In this document: positions 52,289-61,733 of the stretch, piece by piece
How the letters are laid out: each line of letters begins with the position of its first letter
Numbering within the stretch: the first letter of the stretch is position 1
DNA from: Paenibacillus contaminans
GTDB taxonomy: Bacteria > Bacillota > Bacilli > Paenibacillales > NBRC-103111
Direction of reading: 5' to 3'
Length of the DNA stretch: 64,000 nucleotides
Assembly: GCF_003285015.1 (NCBI RefSeq)
Contig: NZ_QMFB01000003.1
Location: 186,001-250,000, forward strand
Notes under the pieces: generated by a model
Database searches by the model: none
What the model was told of the DNA's origin: nothing
The model's input: only the letters and a program-made list of their open reading frames with translations
Position numbers and translations under genes: made by a program

Positions 52289-53173
52289 TTAGTGCTCGAC
52301 CTCCTGCGACCGTCTGGTAATCAAATGGAATATGAGCGTCAAGATGCAAGTCAGGACGAAAATGATGATGGAGATCGCCGTCGCATAGCCGTACTGCGAC
52401 ATCGAATACGCCTGCTTGTACATATATGTGCCCATGACTTCGGAGCTTCCGAAAGGCCCGCCTGCCGTCATGATCAGCACGATGTCGATGGCGTTCATGG
52501 CGCCGGTAATCGACAGCAGCAAAATGACGAGAATGATCGGGCGTATAAGCGGAACGATCAAATACCGCGCCCTGCGCCAGCCGACGGCGCCGTCGATTTC
52601 GCCGGCCTCCAGCATTTCCTTGGAGATGGAAAAAATCGCCGCAAGCACGAGCACAATGTAAAAACCGAACCATTGCCAAGAATTCGTAACGAGAATGGAC
52701 AGGAACGAAAAGTTTTCGTCGCCAAGCCAGCCCCGCGTCCACGATTCGAGCCCGATAAGACGCAAAATTTGATTCACAAGTCCGGCATCCGGATGATAAA
52801 TGAACTTCCAGATGACGCCGACAACCGCAGTGGACAATATGCTAGGCATGAAAACCGTCGTTTTGTAAAATTCCTGAAAGCGCCGGACATTACTCAGTAT
52901 GATCGAAAGCGTGACGATAATCGGTATCTGCACGAAGCAGGAAAACAGGACGAAGGTGATATTGTTTTTGAACGCGGTCAAAAACTTCTCGTCCCGGAAC
53001 GCCTTGACGAAGTTGTCCAGTCCGTTGAAAATCGGCTCGTTGATGCCGTTCCAGCTTGTCACCGAGTAACGCAGCGAGCTGATCAAAGGCACGATGTAAA
53101 ACGTAATATAAAGCGCCATCGCGGGAAGTATGAAAATCGCGTAGGCGTATGGATTTCGCATAACTTTGTTCAT
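52289..53173 (-). CDS. Sugar ABC transporter permease, MalF-type
   Basis: A 294-aa permease with six predicted helices and the EAA loop EMLEAGEIDGAVGWRRARYLIVPLI. ATG at 53173 (MNKVMRNPYAYAIFILP) follows GGAGGTAACCCAC; a longer frame to 53245 overlaps nothing useful. It lies 81 bases after the binding-protein gene and stops one base before the MalG-type gene starts, as usual for this transporter class. Confidence 0.92.
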   Translation of the reverse strand: MNKVMRNPYAYAIFILPAMALYITFYIVPLISSLRYSVTSWNGINEPIFNGLDNFVKAFRDEKFLTAFKNNITFVLFSCFVQIPIIVTLSIILSNVRRFQEFYKTTVFMPSILSTAVVGVIWKFIYHPDAGLVNQILRLIGLESWTRGWLGDENFSFLSILVTNSWQWFGFYIVLVLAAIFSISKEMLEAGEIDGAVGWRRARYLIVPLIRPIILVILLLSITGAMNAIDIVLIMTAGGPFGSSEVMGTYMYKQAYSMSQYGYATAISIIIFVLTCILTLIFHLITRRSQEVEH

Positions 53174-53254
53174 GTGGGTTACCTCCTGTACGCCTGTCAT
53201 CGGGAAGCGGGCACCACCGCATACGTGTGGCGCCCGAACCTTCAACCCGCTCGC

Positions 53255-54631
53255 TTATTTCGCTTTGTTCGCTTCGTCTTGCGCTTTCTGCATTTTTTCG
53301 GCCGCCTTCTCAGGGGTAATTTTACCGCCCATCAGCTCTTCCATCGTTTCTTCCAGCGTTTTCTTGACCGCCGCTTGAACAAGCGCGTCGAATGCCGGGA
53401 AGGCGCCTTTCGTCGCTGCGACTTGGCCTTTTACGACGTCCGCTACGAGACCTTTCGTGTCGCCGATGTCCGCAAGCTTCATGGCTGGGATGCGGCCGGA
53501 GTTTTTCAGCTCGAGCTTTTGATTGTCTTCGGTATAGAAGGTTTTAATAAATGCTTTAACCGCCTTAAGCTCGTTTTCGTTCAGCTTGCTGGAGAAGCCG
53601 TACCCGTTGGAGAAGCCGCCGTTGATCCAGTCGTCGCCTTTGCCGCCCATATTCGGGAAGTTGAAGAAGCTGACATTGTCCTTGATCGTCGATTTCTCGC
53701 CCGTAATTCCCGCGATCGCCCAGCTGCCGTCGAACAGCATAGCCGCTTGACCCGTATAAAACTTCGCTTGACCGTCCGGATATTTCATCGCGATGACGTT
53801 TTTATCGATGTAGCCTTTTTGCTTCAGCTCGTCAAGCTTTTTGAACGCGTCGACAACCGCCGTATCCGTCCATTTGGATTTGCCTGTCGCAAAGCCTTCC
53901 TGGATTTCCGGTCCGCCGTTGCGAACGAACAGCGTGTTGGCCAGCATATTGATGACCCAACCGTCGCCTGCGCCGCCGCCCATGGCGATCGGAGTAATAC
54001 CCTTCGTTTTCAGCGCTTCGCAAACCTTCAGGAAATCGTCCCATGTTTTCGGCACTTGAACGCCTGCGTCAGCGAACATCTTCGTGTTGTAGAAAATGCC
54101 TTCCACATAACCTGCGTCAGGCAACCCGTAAATTTTGCCGTCAACAGTAAATTCGCTAAGGTTCATGAACTTGTCTTTCAAGCCGAGCTCGGCAAGAATC
54201 GGGGTCAGATCAAGCAGGCGCCCCGCCTTCGAGTAGTTTTTGGTATCGTCGCCGCCGAATAGGTTGAAGATCGGAGGCGGGTTGCCGGCGGCCATTTCGG
54301 CCTTCAGCTTTTGGTCGCGGTTGACCACATCTTCGACGCCGTCCAGCTCGAACTTGAGGCCCGGTACTTGCGATTCCGTTTTCTTCACTACGTCCTGCAG
54401 CAAAGCAAGCGCGTTTTTCGCCGTGTCGCGGATATTGATGTGACGAATCGTCATTTTAAAATCTTTCGGTTTTTCGGATTCCGCCGGTTTCACCGAAGCC
54501 GAAGGGGATGGCGACGTCGAAGGAGAATTCGAAGCCGAATTTTTCGTACCGCTTCCGCTTCCGCAGCCGACTGCCGTTGCCGCCATTGTGAGTGCCATCG
54601 TGAGGGATAACATCGTTTTCTTCTTATTCAT
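53255..54631 (-). CDS. Extracellular sugar-binding lipoprotein, cluster 2
   Basis: A 458-aa family 1 binding lipoprotein. The signal peptide ends AATAVGCGSG with the lipid Cys at residue 23, followed by a Ser/Pro/Thr-rich linker (SASNSPSTSPSPSASVKP). The mature domain shares DGKIYGLPDAGYVEG and FSNGYGFSSKLNE with the cluster 1 protein, about half the sequence by eye. ATG start behind TAGGAGGTC. First gene of the five-gene operon. Confidence 0.94.
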   Translation of the reverse strand: MNKKKTMLSLTMALTMAATAVGCGSGSGTKNSASNSPSTSPSPSASVKPAESEKPKDFKMTIRHINIRDTAKNALALLQDVVKKTESQVPGLKFELDGVEDVVNRDQKLKAEMAAGNPPPIFNLFGGDDTKNYSKAGRLLDLTPILAELGLKDKFMNLSEFTVDGKIYGLPDAGYVEGIFYNTKMFADAGVQVPKTWDDFLKVCEALKTKGITPIAMGGGAGDGWVINMLANTLFVRNGGPEIQEGFATGKSKWTDTAVVDAFKKLDELKQKGYIDKNVIAMKYPDGQAKFYTGQAAMLFDGSWAIAGITGEKSTIKDNVSFFNFPNMGGKGDDWINGGFSNGYGFSSKLNENELKAVKAFIKTFYTEDNQKLELKNSGRIPAMKLADIGDTKGLVADVVKGQVAATKGAFPAFDALVQAAVKKTLEETMEELMGGKITPEKAAEKMQKAQDEANKAK

Positions 54632-54746
54632 TTGCGGTGACCTCCTATTTTTCGCTTCATGGTTTCGCTTACAATTTGATTATAGGAAGGATGGCCGTTT
54701 CCTCACAGACGGACATTTCGCGAATGGAGGGATAAAATTCTCTAAA

Positions 54747-54780
54747 ACGCAAGGCTGTCCCTTGGATGGGACAGCTTAAT
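54747..54780. terminator. Terminator-like hairpin 1
   Basis: GCTGTCCC (54754-54761) pairs with GGGACAGC (54768-54775) with AT-rich flanks. Confidence 0.6.
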
Positions 54781-54785
54781 TTGTC

Positions 54786-54969
54786 TGCGCGGGAAAGTGG
54801 CTTATGTTACAAACGGAGCAGGGGGTATCCGTCTCCACCTCCGTGAAAGTCGTATCCTCATGATTAAACGCAAGGTAAGGATACGACTTTCAAGTCGGCC
54901 GCCAGGTCTTTCCGCCGCATACCCCCTACTCCTTTGAAGCTGATCAAGCAGCTCGCCACTTTCCCGCAC
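54786..54969. repeat. Long imperfect hairpin, module 1
   Basis: Three nested arms: GCGGGAAAGTGGC (54789-54801) with GCCACTTTCCCGC (54955-54967); GGAGCAGGGGGTAT with ATACCCCCTACTCC (about 54815-54828 and 54919-54932, one mismatch); and TGAAAGTCGTATCCT (54844-54858) with AGGATACGACTTTCA (54878-54892). Together they fold the 184 bases into one long stem. Confidence 0.8.
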
Positions 54970-54970
54970 A

Positions 54971-55013
54971 AAAACGAAAGGCTGTCCCGATTACCAGGAC
55001 AGCCTTTCGTTTT
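54971..55013. terminator. Perfect terminator hairpin 2
   Basis: AAAACGAAAGGCTGTCC (54971-54987) pairs perfectly with GGACAGCCTTTCGTTTT (54997-55013). It follows a copy of the PBP gene tail and would work in both directions. Confidence 0.8.
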
Positions 55014-55158
55014 AGGGGCGGGCAGGACGGGTTGAGGCCGAGAGTGTTGGCTCGGCCGCAAATATCCCGTGACGCCGTGAAATACGGCGTAGGATAGCAA
55101 CCTCGCCTTTTAACCTCTTTAAAGCTGAACATAAAGCTCGTCACTTCTCGTTCATATT

Positions 55159-55197
55159 AAAAGCTGTCCCGATTATAGGGATAGTCTTTCGGTTTTT
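55159..55197. terminator. Terminator-like hairpin 3
   Basis: AAGCTGTCCC pairs imperfectly with GGGATAGTCTT, followed by TCGGTTTTT. Confidence 0.5.
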
Positions 55198-55373
55198 CGA
55201 GAAAGTCGCGTTCCAAGCGAGGAGAGCAAAACATGGTCTGACGGCGAGTTTTGGCTTTGGATTCCTACCGCGCCCCGTAGGGGCTCTACAAATAAGAGGA
55301 ATCCAAAACAAGTTGTTTGAGGGGAGTAAGGCCATGTTTGGCTTGGATTGCGGGTGAATCGACTTTCTCAAAA
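55193..55373. repeat. Long imperfect hairpin, module 3
   Basis: Nested arms: GAGAAAGTCG (55199-55208) with CGACTTTCTC (55360-55369); CCAAGC (55213-55218) with GCTTGG (55341-55346); AAACATGG (55229-55236) with CCATGTTT (55332-55339); TTTGGATTCCT (55256-55266) with AGGAATCCAAA (55297-55307); and a CCCCGTAGGGG tip. It spans 181 bases, almost the same as module 1. Confidence 0.8.
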
Positions 55374-55414
55374 CAAGCCGCCTCATGAGGATCCAAGAGG
55401 GACAGCCTTTCGTT

Positions 55415-57244
55415 TTAGGGGCGGGTAGGATCAACGGAGGCCGAGAGTGTTGGCTCGGCCGCCAATATGTCCATAACGCCGCGGAAGACGGCGTTGGCAA
55501 GGCCCGCTTCCGTCGCGTCCGTATCCGCGATCAAAACGGCGGCCGCAAAACGCGGCTCGGTTGTCGGGCCATACCCGACAAACCATTGATGAACGAGATC
55601 GCCGCTTCCCGTTTGCGCCGTGCCGGATTTTCCTGCGAGCTTCCATTTCGCTTTTTGCAGCGATGTTCCGGTTCCATGGTCGACGACACCCTCCATCCAC
55701 TTTCGAAGCGTTGCCGCAGTTTTCGGCGATATACCCGAGCGGGGCGAAACGGTTTGCTCAGGAAAAGCGTACAGCAGCCGCCCGCTCTTAAAGCGGATTT
55801 CCGAAACGGCCCGCGGCTCCCGCACGACTCCTCCGTTCAAGAGCGTTACGACCATATTCGCAGCAGCGAGCGGCGTCATCCGCACATCCCGCTGTCCGAT
55901 AGCCGTTTGCGTGCGCACGCCTTCATCATCCACCCGAGTCCCGGATGCAAAGAGCTGACCGGCATCTTCGCCGTCAAGCTGGCGAAACCCGGATTGCCCC
56001 GGCGCATCTCCCGTCCAGCCGACCGGCAGCAGAACGCCCAGCTTTTTTGCATAAACGGCGAGCGTCTCGGAGGATAGCCGCTGCATCAGCTTGGCAAACG
56101 TGATGTTGCACGATTCGGCGAACGCTTCCGCAAACGTAATGCTGCCATGTCCTCCAGGCAGCCAGCACGAAAAGCCGAATTTCCCAAGCTCACCTTCACA
56201 GCGGAAAACTTCATCCGGCTTCGCTACACGTTCTTCAAGCGCGGCGGCAGCCACGATCGTTTTGAATACCGAGCCGGGCTCGACAGCCCGCAGCGCAAGG
56301 TTTTCCCAGCCACGCTCATCCAGCCTGATTCGATTGGGGTCGAAGCCGGGCCTGCTCGACATGGCGACGATGTCCGCCGTATGCGCATCCAGCACGACGA
56401 CAGCGCCTTTCCGAACCTTCAGCCTTTCCAGCAGCTCTTCGATCTTTCTTTCAACAGGCAAGCTTAAGGTAGTAATGACCTGTGTCGGATAATGATCGTT
56501 CCCCGGATCGACTAATCGGACGTCAAGACCGCCGAGCGGGTTATGCTGCCCGTCGGTAAAAAGCGATAGCGTCGTCGGCCCGATCCCCTGTACGTAAGGC
56601 TGGAACGTCTTTTCCAGGCCTGAGCCGCCGATCCGGCTTGTCAGCGTAAATTGCCCCTTCGCCAGCTTGTCCGCAAACTGCGACTGCAGCCGCTCCGGAT
56701 TTTCGCCGATAAAGCCGATCAACTGCGACGCATAATAGGGCTGAATATAACGCGCCTGGTAGTCCGTTACCGTGATGCCGGGCACGTGGATAGCTTTTAA
56801 CCGTTTAGCTTGGGAATCCGTCAGACGCTGGGGGACATCGCGTAATATTTCACGGCTATCGCTCCCGGTTCTGCGATTGATCGTCCACCATCCCGGCTGC
56901 TTTAATTGTTGCACAAAGTCCATCCATTCCTTCCTGGATACGCCGAGAATGTCTGCGGCCGTTTCCGTTTCGGATGTCGCTTTCATTTGCTCCTTGTTTG
57001 GAAACACCAAAAGAGCCGGATAACTCTCGCCTGTTATCGGCATCCCGCTTCTATCATAAAAATCGCCCCGGCCGCTGTTTAAAACAACTTGCTGCTCGCG
57101 CTGCCCGACCGATTCGCGAATGAGCGCAGGGCTTGCATGTCCGAAGCCCGGAACGACCTGAATCAGCATAAGCCTGACGGCAAGAACAACCATCGCCGCA
57201 CAAATCGTCAACAGTACAAACATAATTCGGCGCTTATCCAGCAT
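55415..57244 (-). CDS. Penicillin-binding transpeptidase (class B, PbpI/PBP2B-like)
   Basis: A 609-aa class B penicillin-binding protein: N-terminal membrane helix (residues 8-30), a dimerisation/pedestal region (50-280), and the transpeptidase domain with S325-V-F-K328, S-C-N in ESCNITF and K-S-G-T in AGKSGTAQTG. All three active-site motifs are intact. ATG at 57242-57244 follows GGAG at nine bases; longer starts lack a site. In Bacillus, pbpI (yrrR) lies close to yrrL-yrrN-yrrO, as here, which supports PbpI. The last bases and terminator region are duplicated downstream (54998-55065). Confidence 0.85.
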   Translation of the reverse strand: MLDKRRIMFVLLTICAAMVVLAVRLMLIQVVPGFGHASPALIRESVGQREQQVVLNSGRGDFYDRSGMPITGESYPALLVFPNKEQMKATSETETAADILGVSRKEWMDFVQQLKQPGWWTINRRTGSDSREILRDVPQRLTDSQAKRLKAIHVPGITVTDYQARYIQPYYASQLIGFIGENPERLQSQFADKLAKGQFTLTSRIGGSGLEKTFQPYVQGIGPTTLSLFTDGQHNPLGGLDVRLVDPGNDHYPTQVITTLSLPVERKIEELLERLKVRKGAVVVLDAHTADIVAMSSRPGFDPNRIRLDERGWENLALRAVEPGSVFKTIVAAAALEERVAKPDEVFRCEGELGKFGFSCWLPGGHGSITFAEAFAESCNITFAKLMQRLSSETLAVYAKKLGVLLPVGWTGDAPGQSGFRQLDGEDAGQLFASGTRVDDEGVRTQTAIGQRDVRMTPLAAANMVVTLLNGGVVREPRAVSEIRFKSGRLLYAFPEQTVSPRSGISPKTAATLRKWMEGVVDHGTGTSLQKAKWKLAGKSGTAQTGSGDLVHQWFVGYGPTTEPRFAAAVLIADTDATEAGLANAVFRGVMDILAAEPTLSASVDPTRP

Positions 57245-57695
57245 ACTAGGCCACTCCATGTATTTACAAGTTGCTACCATTATGCACAATCCGGAATCGC
57301 GACAAACCGAAGGCAGGCAACAATAAATAATGAATCACTCTGTCACGGTGGTCTAACCACTCCCCCTTTAATGGATATGCTGGAGCAGCTCGTTCATACA
57401 TTTTGTAACTACCGCTAAGCTTGTCCACATTACCCGAGCGGGTGAAATCGATATGATCACATCGAATGTTAACGCATTGCGGCTTCTGGAATGCTGGTTT
57501 GAGAACAACCCTACGACACGGCAAAAAACGGCGTTTCCGCTTTTCTCAAGCCCAAATGTCGTTTCTACATTTATAGAGCCTCTTATGCCAATCAACCGAA
57601 AAGTCGTAGGAACTCCACCTATTGAACACGAGGGTCCCCTGACATGGAATGAGATCTTTTCAAAGCTTACGAACTGACAGAACCGATGAAAATAT

Positions 57696-57750
57696 ATACA
57701 AGGGCAGGGTCGGAAGCCGGAACGCCACGCTTTCGAACCTGCCCTTGTAT
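57696..57750. repeat. Long perfect-armed hairpin
   Basis: ATACAAGGGCAGG (57696-57708) pairs with CCTGCCCTTGTAT (57738-57750), with TCG/CGA extending the stem. There is no clear T-run, so its role as a terminator is uncertain. Confidence 0.7.
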
Positions 57751-57807
57751 GCTGATTTCGCATATCTTTTGACACTGCATTCGGCCGTCCGCTTTGTTGT
57801 ACCACAA

Positions 57808-57845
57808 TAAAAACGTCTGCCCGATAACAGGACAGACGTTTTTAA
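57808..57845 (-). terminator. Terminator of the chemoreceptor gene
   Basis: On the minus strand AAAACGTCTGTCC pairs with GGGCAGACGTTTT, followed by TATTG; about ten bases past the stop. Confidence 0.8.
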
Positions 57846-57853
57846 TCTCATCA

Positions 57854-60001
57854 TTATACGCGGAACTTGTCCAGCGACTGCTGCAAGGAAGTCGACAGCT
57901 GCTCCAGGCTTTCCGACAAGCGGACGAGCCCTTCGCTGACATTAAGCTGCTCGTTGCTGAGCGATGCGACTTCCTGCGAAGTAGCCGACGATTCCTCGGA
58001 TACCGCGCTGACGTTCGTCATCGCCTCGTTCAGCACCAACTGCGATTGATCCAGCAATTGAATCGACTGCGTAGCGGATTCCAGCTGCACGACAAAGCTG
58101 GACATATGACCTTGAACTTGCTTGAATATTTGCTCCGCTTCTTTAACCGATAGGATCTGTTCCTGGAACACCGGATAAGCGGTAGACAGTGCGGATACAG
58201 TTTCGTCTATTTCCGTTTGGATCGTTTCGGTTATTTGTCCGACCACTTCGATCGACTGCTTGGACTGTTCGGCAAGCTTACGGATTTCGTCCGCAACGAC
58301 CATGAAGCCCTTGCCTGCCGCACCGGCGCGCGCCGCTTCGATCGTCGCGTTCAGAGACAAAATATTCGTTTGTTTCGTCATGTTGTTCAGAACCTCAAGA
58401 ATTTTGCGGATGGACGACGTGCTGTCCTTCAACCGGTCGACTTTCTCGACCATCGAACGGGTCATTTCCTCTGTCGCGTTCGTCTTGATGATCAGATCGG
58501 ACATGTAAGTCGTTCCGCGCTCGCTCTCTTGTTGTACGACGGCTGCAGAGCCGCCCATTTCCATATTCGATTCGACGACCTGACGCATTTGCCCGCCGAT
58601 TTCGTTCGTCAAGCTGCTGCCCTTCTCGGCTTCGATCGCCAAGCTGGATGCGCCGTTCGCGATTTCCTCGGTCGCAACTGCGATTTCTTTGGCGGATACC
58701 GCCGTTTTCTTCGAGGCGTTAAGCAGCTCTCCCGCCGTTCTCAGAACCTCGCTCGCGGAATCGTTCGTCTGTTTGACGAGCCGCGTTATTTGCTCCATCA
58801 TTTCGTTGAAGCTTGAGCTCAGTTGTCCGATTTCATCGCTGCTCGAGTAGTTCATCCGGACCGTCAAATTCCCCCGTTCGCCTTCCTTCATCAGGTTGCG
58901 GAGCTTGGCCAGCGGCCCGCCGATCATCCGGGCGACGAAAAATCCGGCGATACCGGCTACGGCCATAGCGATTAATGCCATAACCCACGTCACCGTCTGA
59001 ATACGGCTCGTCTCTTTAACAAGCTCTTTTACAGGCGCGACGGCGGCGATTCTCCAATCGGACACCTTCATCGGTTTGTAGACTACCAGCTTCCTGTTGC
59101 TGTCAAGTTCAGCGATGGAGGAACCTGTCGAATCCGAATCGGATTGGTTGAGAGGCGTGTCGAATTTCGTTTCCACCGCTTCCGCATTCGGCGAGCTGAT
59201 TAAGTTATTTTCGGAATCGACGATTACGATTTGACCGGTATCGCCGATCTTGATTTTGGACAGTCCGTCCGAAATGGTGCTGAGCTTGATCTCGAACAGC
59301 AGCAAGAACGCCTTCTTGCCGGTAAGCGGATCGGTCAAAATTCTGGTCATGCCGAATACAGGCTCGCGCACGCCTTCGCTGAAGCCGGTTTTCTTCGAGT
59401 CCAGCCAGATGACTTGTCCGTCGGATTCGGACGCCAGCTTGAACCAGTCGGTCTTCAAAAAGTCGAAATTCGAGAAATTCGAACCGGCGAGAACCGGCTT
59501 CACTTCTCCTTTTTCCTCAAGCGGCAGCAAGCTGATGCTGAAAATGGTGTTGTTTCCGAGCAGATAGCTTTGCAGCTTATCGCTTAATTCCTTGAATCTT
59601 GTCAATTTCTCGTAAGCATTCTCGTTCGGCTCCATGTAGTTCCGCAGCGACGTCTTGAACGTGTTGTCCGTCAGAAACTGCATCGAAATCGCTTCGTAAT
59701 TTTTAAGCATGAGCTCCAGCTTGTCGGCAGCTTCGCTGATCGTCTGCTCGGTGGAGACCGCCATTTTTTCCTCAATGATACTTTTGGACTGGTAATACGA
59801 AAATAAACCTACAGCTACAACCAGCACCACGATACAAATGAAGAAGATCAAAAACAGCTTCATTCCTACCGACTTTATCGGGTTCTTTATGGCGATGCCT
59901 TGCGTCCCTGGCGCGTCTCCGTTCGTCTTTCCCGGAACTTGTTTCCGCAAACGCCCAATCGAGGCATTCACTTTCCTGAAGTATTCGTTGATCGGTTTCA
60001 A
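57854..60001 (-). CDS. Methyl-accepting chemotaxis protein with dCache sensor
   Basis: A 715-aa chemoreceptor. A basic N-terminal tail of about 50 residues precedes the first helix ([21 protein letters not shown]). The extracellular double-Cache sensor covers about 70-330 ([42 protein letters not shown]). A second helix, HAMP and the long signalling coiled coil follow, with the conserved tip [20 protein letters not shown]. The start is TTG behind GAAGGTG. It is monocistronic. The ligand is unknown. Confidence 0.92.
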   Translation of the reverse strand: MKPINEYFRKVNASIGRLRKQVPGKTNGDAPGTQGIAIKNPIKSVGMKLFLIFFICIVVLVVAVGLFSYYQSKSIIEEKMAVSTEQTISEAADKLELMLKNYEAISMQFLTDNTFKTSLRNYMEPNENAYEKLTRFKELSDKLQSYLLGNNTIFSISLLPLEEKGEVKPVLAGSNFSNFDFLKTDWFKLASESDGQVIWLDSKKTGFSEGVREPVFGMTRILTDPLTGKKAFLLLFEIKLSTISDGLSKIKIGDTGQIVIVDSENNLISSPNAEAVETKFDTPLNQSDSDSTGSSIAELDSNRKLVVYKPMKVSDWRIAAVAPVKELVKETSRIQTVTWVMALIAMAVAGIAGFFVARMIGGPLAKLRNLMKEGERGNLTVRMNYSSSDEIGQLSSSFNEMMEQITRLVKQTNDSASEVLRTAGELLNASKKTAVSAKEIAVATEEIANGASSLAIEAEKGSSLTNEIGGQMRQVVESNMEMGGSAAVVQQESERGTTYMSDLIIKTNATEEMTRSMVEKVDRLKDSTSSIRKILEVLNNMTKQTNILSLNATIEAARAGAAGKGFMVVADEIRKLAEQSKQSIEVVGQITETIQTEIDETVSALSTAYPVFQEQILSVKEAEQIFKQVQGHMSSFVVQLESATQSIQLLDQSQLVLNEAMTNVSAVSEESSATSQEVASLSNEQLNVSEGLVRLSESLEQLSTSLQQSLDKFRV

Positions 60002-60083
60002 AATGGAAACACCTTCCTCGAAATGATATGTATATAGTATATTTCGACAGGAGGCCCCGTTTCCTTTACATGATTTTTAAAAA

Positions 60084-60117
60084 AATAAAAATCCCCGAAT
60101 CATTTTCGGGGACTTTT
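60084..60117 (-). terminator. Terminator of yrrO
   Basis: On the minus strand TCCCCGAA pairs with TTCGGGGA, followed by TTTTTATTTTTTT, about 130 bases after the yrrO stop. Confidence 0.8.
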
Positions 60118-60243
60118 CTCCTGAACCTGCTATTATTTTCATCGTATTGCGGTATTTGCCGTAGTCTTTACGACCCCGATGCACCGCTAAGCCATGACTA
60201 TAGAACCTTTCCGAACGGGAATGTATACCTACTTGCGCTAGGC

Positions 60244-61662
60244 TCAGCCCTTGCCTGTTTTCTTTCTCATCATATCGAAATAACGGACCGGCTGATCGAC
60301 CAGGAAACGGACATGCTGCAAAGGATGACGCGCGGCAGTCAGCTCGTTGCCTTCCGCATCCCATATGGTACCGACAACCTGCTTGAAGCCTGTTCCCCCG
60401 GGACCGAAAAACTCGACTTCCTGGCCCGGTTTAAAAAAGTTGCGCTGCTGAACGGTAGCCATTCCCGACGCTTCATCGTAAGCCGTCACGAGACCTGCAA
60501 AATCGTAATTGACCGCTTTTTCTTCCGGTCCGAAAATATGGTCCTCATGCCCGGGCTCATCGAAGAAAAACCCGGTGTTAAGCGGACGATTCGCCGCCTT
60601 GCCGATTTCGTCAAGCCATTCCTGCTTCAGCTCGTAGCCGTCCGGATCGGCCAAATAGGCATCGATCGCTTGCCGGTACGCGTTAATGACTGTGGCTACG
60701 TAATGAATGCTTTTCATGCGTCCTTCGACTTTAAAGCTTTCCACCCCGGACTCGATCATCTGCGGAACGTATTCGATCATGCATAAGTCCTTCGAGCCCA
60801 TCGTAAAGGCGTCCTCGCCTTCGGCAAAGAGCGGTATTTCCTTCATTCCTTCTTTAAAATGCCCGACGGCGGCATCCTGCATCGCTTCTTCTTCCGAAAC
60901 GAATACGTCGCCGGACGGCTGCCCGCTTTCAAACATGTCGTATTTCCAGCGGCAAGATTGACAGCAGCCTCCACGATTGGAGTCCCGGTCGGTAAAATGA
61001 TTCGACAACACGCATCGCCCCGAATACGAGCTGCACATCGCTCCATGCACGAAAACTTCGATTTCGATATCGACATTCCGTTTGATTTCGTGAATTTCTT
61101 CCATATTCGCTTCGCGGGCAAGCACGACGCGGTCGACGCCGTCTTCCTTCCAGAACTGAACGGCTTGCCAGTTCATCGTAGACTGCTGCGTGCTCAGATG
61201 AATTTCCAGCTTCGGCGCTACGCGGCGGCATGTTTCGATAATAACGGGATCGGCAACGATAATCGCCGCTACGCCTGCGTCCTGAAGTCCGCGCAAATAA
61301 TCCTCGAGTCCTTCGATATCCTCGTTATGGGCATAAATATTCGTCGCGACGAACACTTTTGCGCCGTAACGATTCGCAAACTCGACGCCCTCGCGCATTT
61401 CCTCCTGCGTAAAATTGTCCGCATTGGACCGCAGTCCGTACTTTTGTCCGCCGATATATACGGCATCCGCACCGTAATGAACGGCAAACTTCAGCTTTTC
61501 AAGATTGCCTGCGGGAGCGAGAAGCTCCGGCCTTTTAAGCTGTCTGCCCGAGCTCCGGGCAAGCGATTGGTTCTCGCGAAGCGCTGTGCCTTTCCCTTCC
61601 GCGGCGGAGCCGATCGTCTCTTGCTGTGCGTCCGCTTGAGCGGAATTCGATTGTATCGTCAC
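60244..61662 (-). CDS. yrrO: Peptidase U32-family tRNA hydroxylation protein YrrO type
   Basis: A 472-aa U32-family protein. RPELLAPAGNLEKLKFAVHYGADAVYIGG is the U32 start, and the conserved Cys set CSSYSGRC...GGCCQSCRW is present, as in iron-sulfur U32 proteins. In Bacillus, YrrN and YrrO are needed for prephenate-dependent 5-hydroxyuridine at tRNA position 34, so this is more likely an RNA-modification protein than a peptidase. GTG at 61660-61662 is chosen because GGAGGTGG lies six bases before it; the ATG five codons earlier overlaps that site. It follows yrrN by 71 bases. Confidence 0.9.
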   Translation of the reverse strand: MTIQSNSAQADAQQETIGSAAEGKGTALRENQSLARSSGRQLKRPELLAPAGNLEKLKFAVHYGADAVYIGGQKYGLRSNADNFTQEEMREGVEFANRYGAKVFVATNIYAHNEDIEGLEDYLRGLQDAGVAAIIVADPVIIETCRRVAPKLEIHLSTQQSTMNWQAVQFWKEDGVDRVVLAREANMEEIHEIKRNVDIEIEVFVHGAMCSSYSGRCVLSNHFTDRDSNRGGCCQSCRWKYDMFESGQPSGDVFVSEEEAMQDAAVGHFKEGMKEIPLFAEGEDAFTMGSKDLCMIEYVPQMIESGVESFKVEGRMKSIHYVATVINAYRQAIDAYLADPDGYELKQEWLDEIGKAANRPLNTGFFFDEPGHEDHIFGPEEKAVNYDFAGLVTAYDEASGMATVQQRNFFKPGQEVEFFGPGGTGFKQVVGTIWDAEGNELTAARHPLQHVRFLVDQPVRYFDMMRKKTGKG

Positions 61663-61733
61663 GCTAGCCACCTCCATTTTATTTCAACGCAATGTGACGT
61701 TCTCTCAGGATAAACGCCTGCCCGCGTCTTCTT

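Larger units (their letters stand above)
54632..55414. other. 783-base non-coding stretch with tandem long hairpins
   Basis: No gene is supported. It contains three large inverted-repeat modules (54786-54969, about 55016-55150, 55193-55373) separated by GGCTGTCC/GGACAGCC hairpins, and a duplicated tail of the PBP gene (about 54998-55065 compared with 55400-55467). Details are given in the separate entries. Confidence 0.75.
57245..57853. other. 609-base intergenic region
   Basis: No coding gene is supported; a 74-aa frame at 57453-57677 lacks a ribosome-binding site and known features. It contains a long hairpin (57696-57750) and the chemoreceptor terminator (57808-57845). Confidence 0.5.

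Noticed and set aside
52271-54262. A 663-aa open frame on the plus strand
   Set aside because: It lies opposite the MalF-type permease and binding-protein genes, whose products are clear; its Arg/His-rich translation is typical of a GC-rich antisense shadow.
54747-55400. CRISPR array
   Set aside because: The repeated GGCTGTCC/GGACAGCC units are too few, irregularly spaced and palindromic, and no cas gene is present.
57453-57677. Possible 74-aa gene in the 57.2-57.9 kb gap
   Set aside because: No ribosome-binding site, no domain, and base composition not gene-like.
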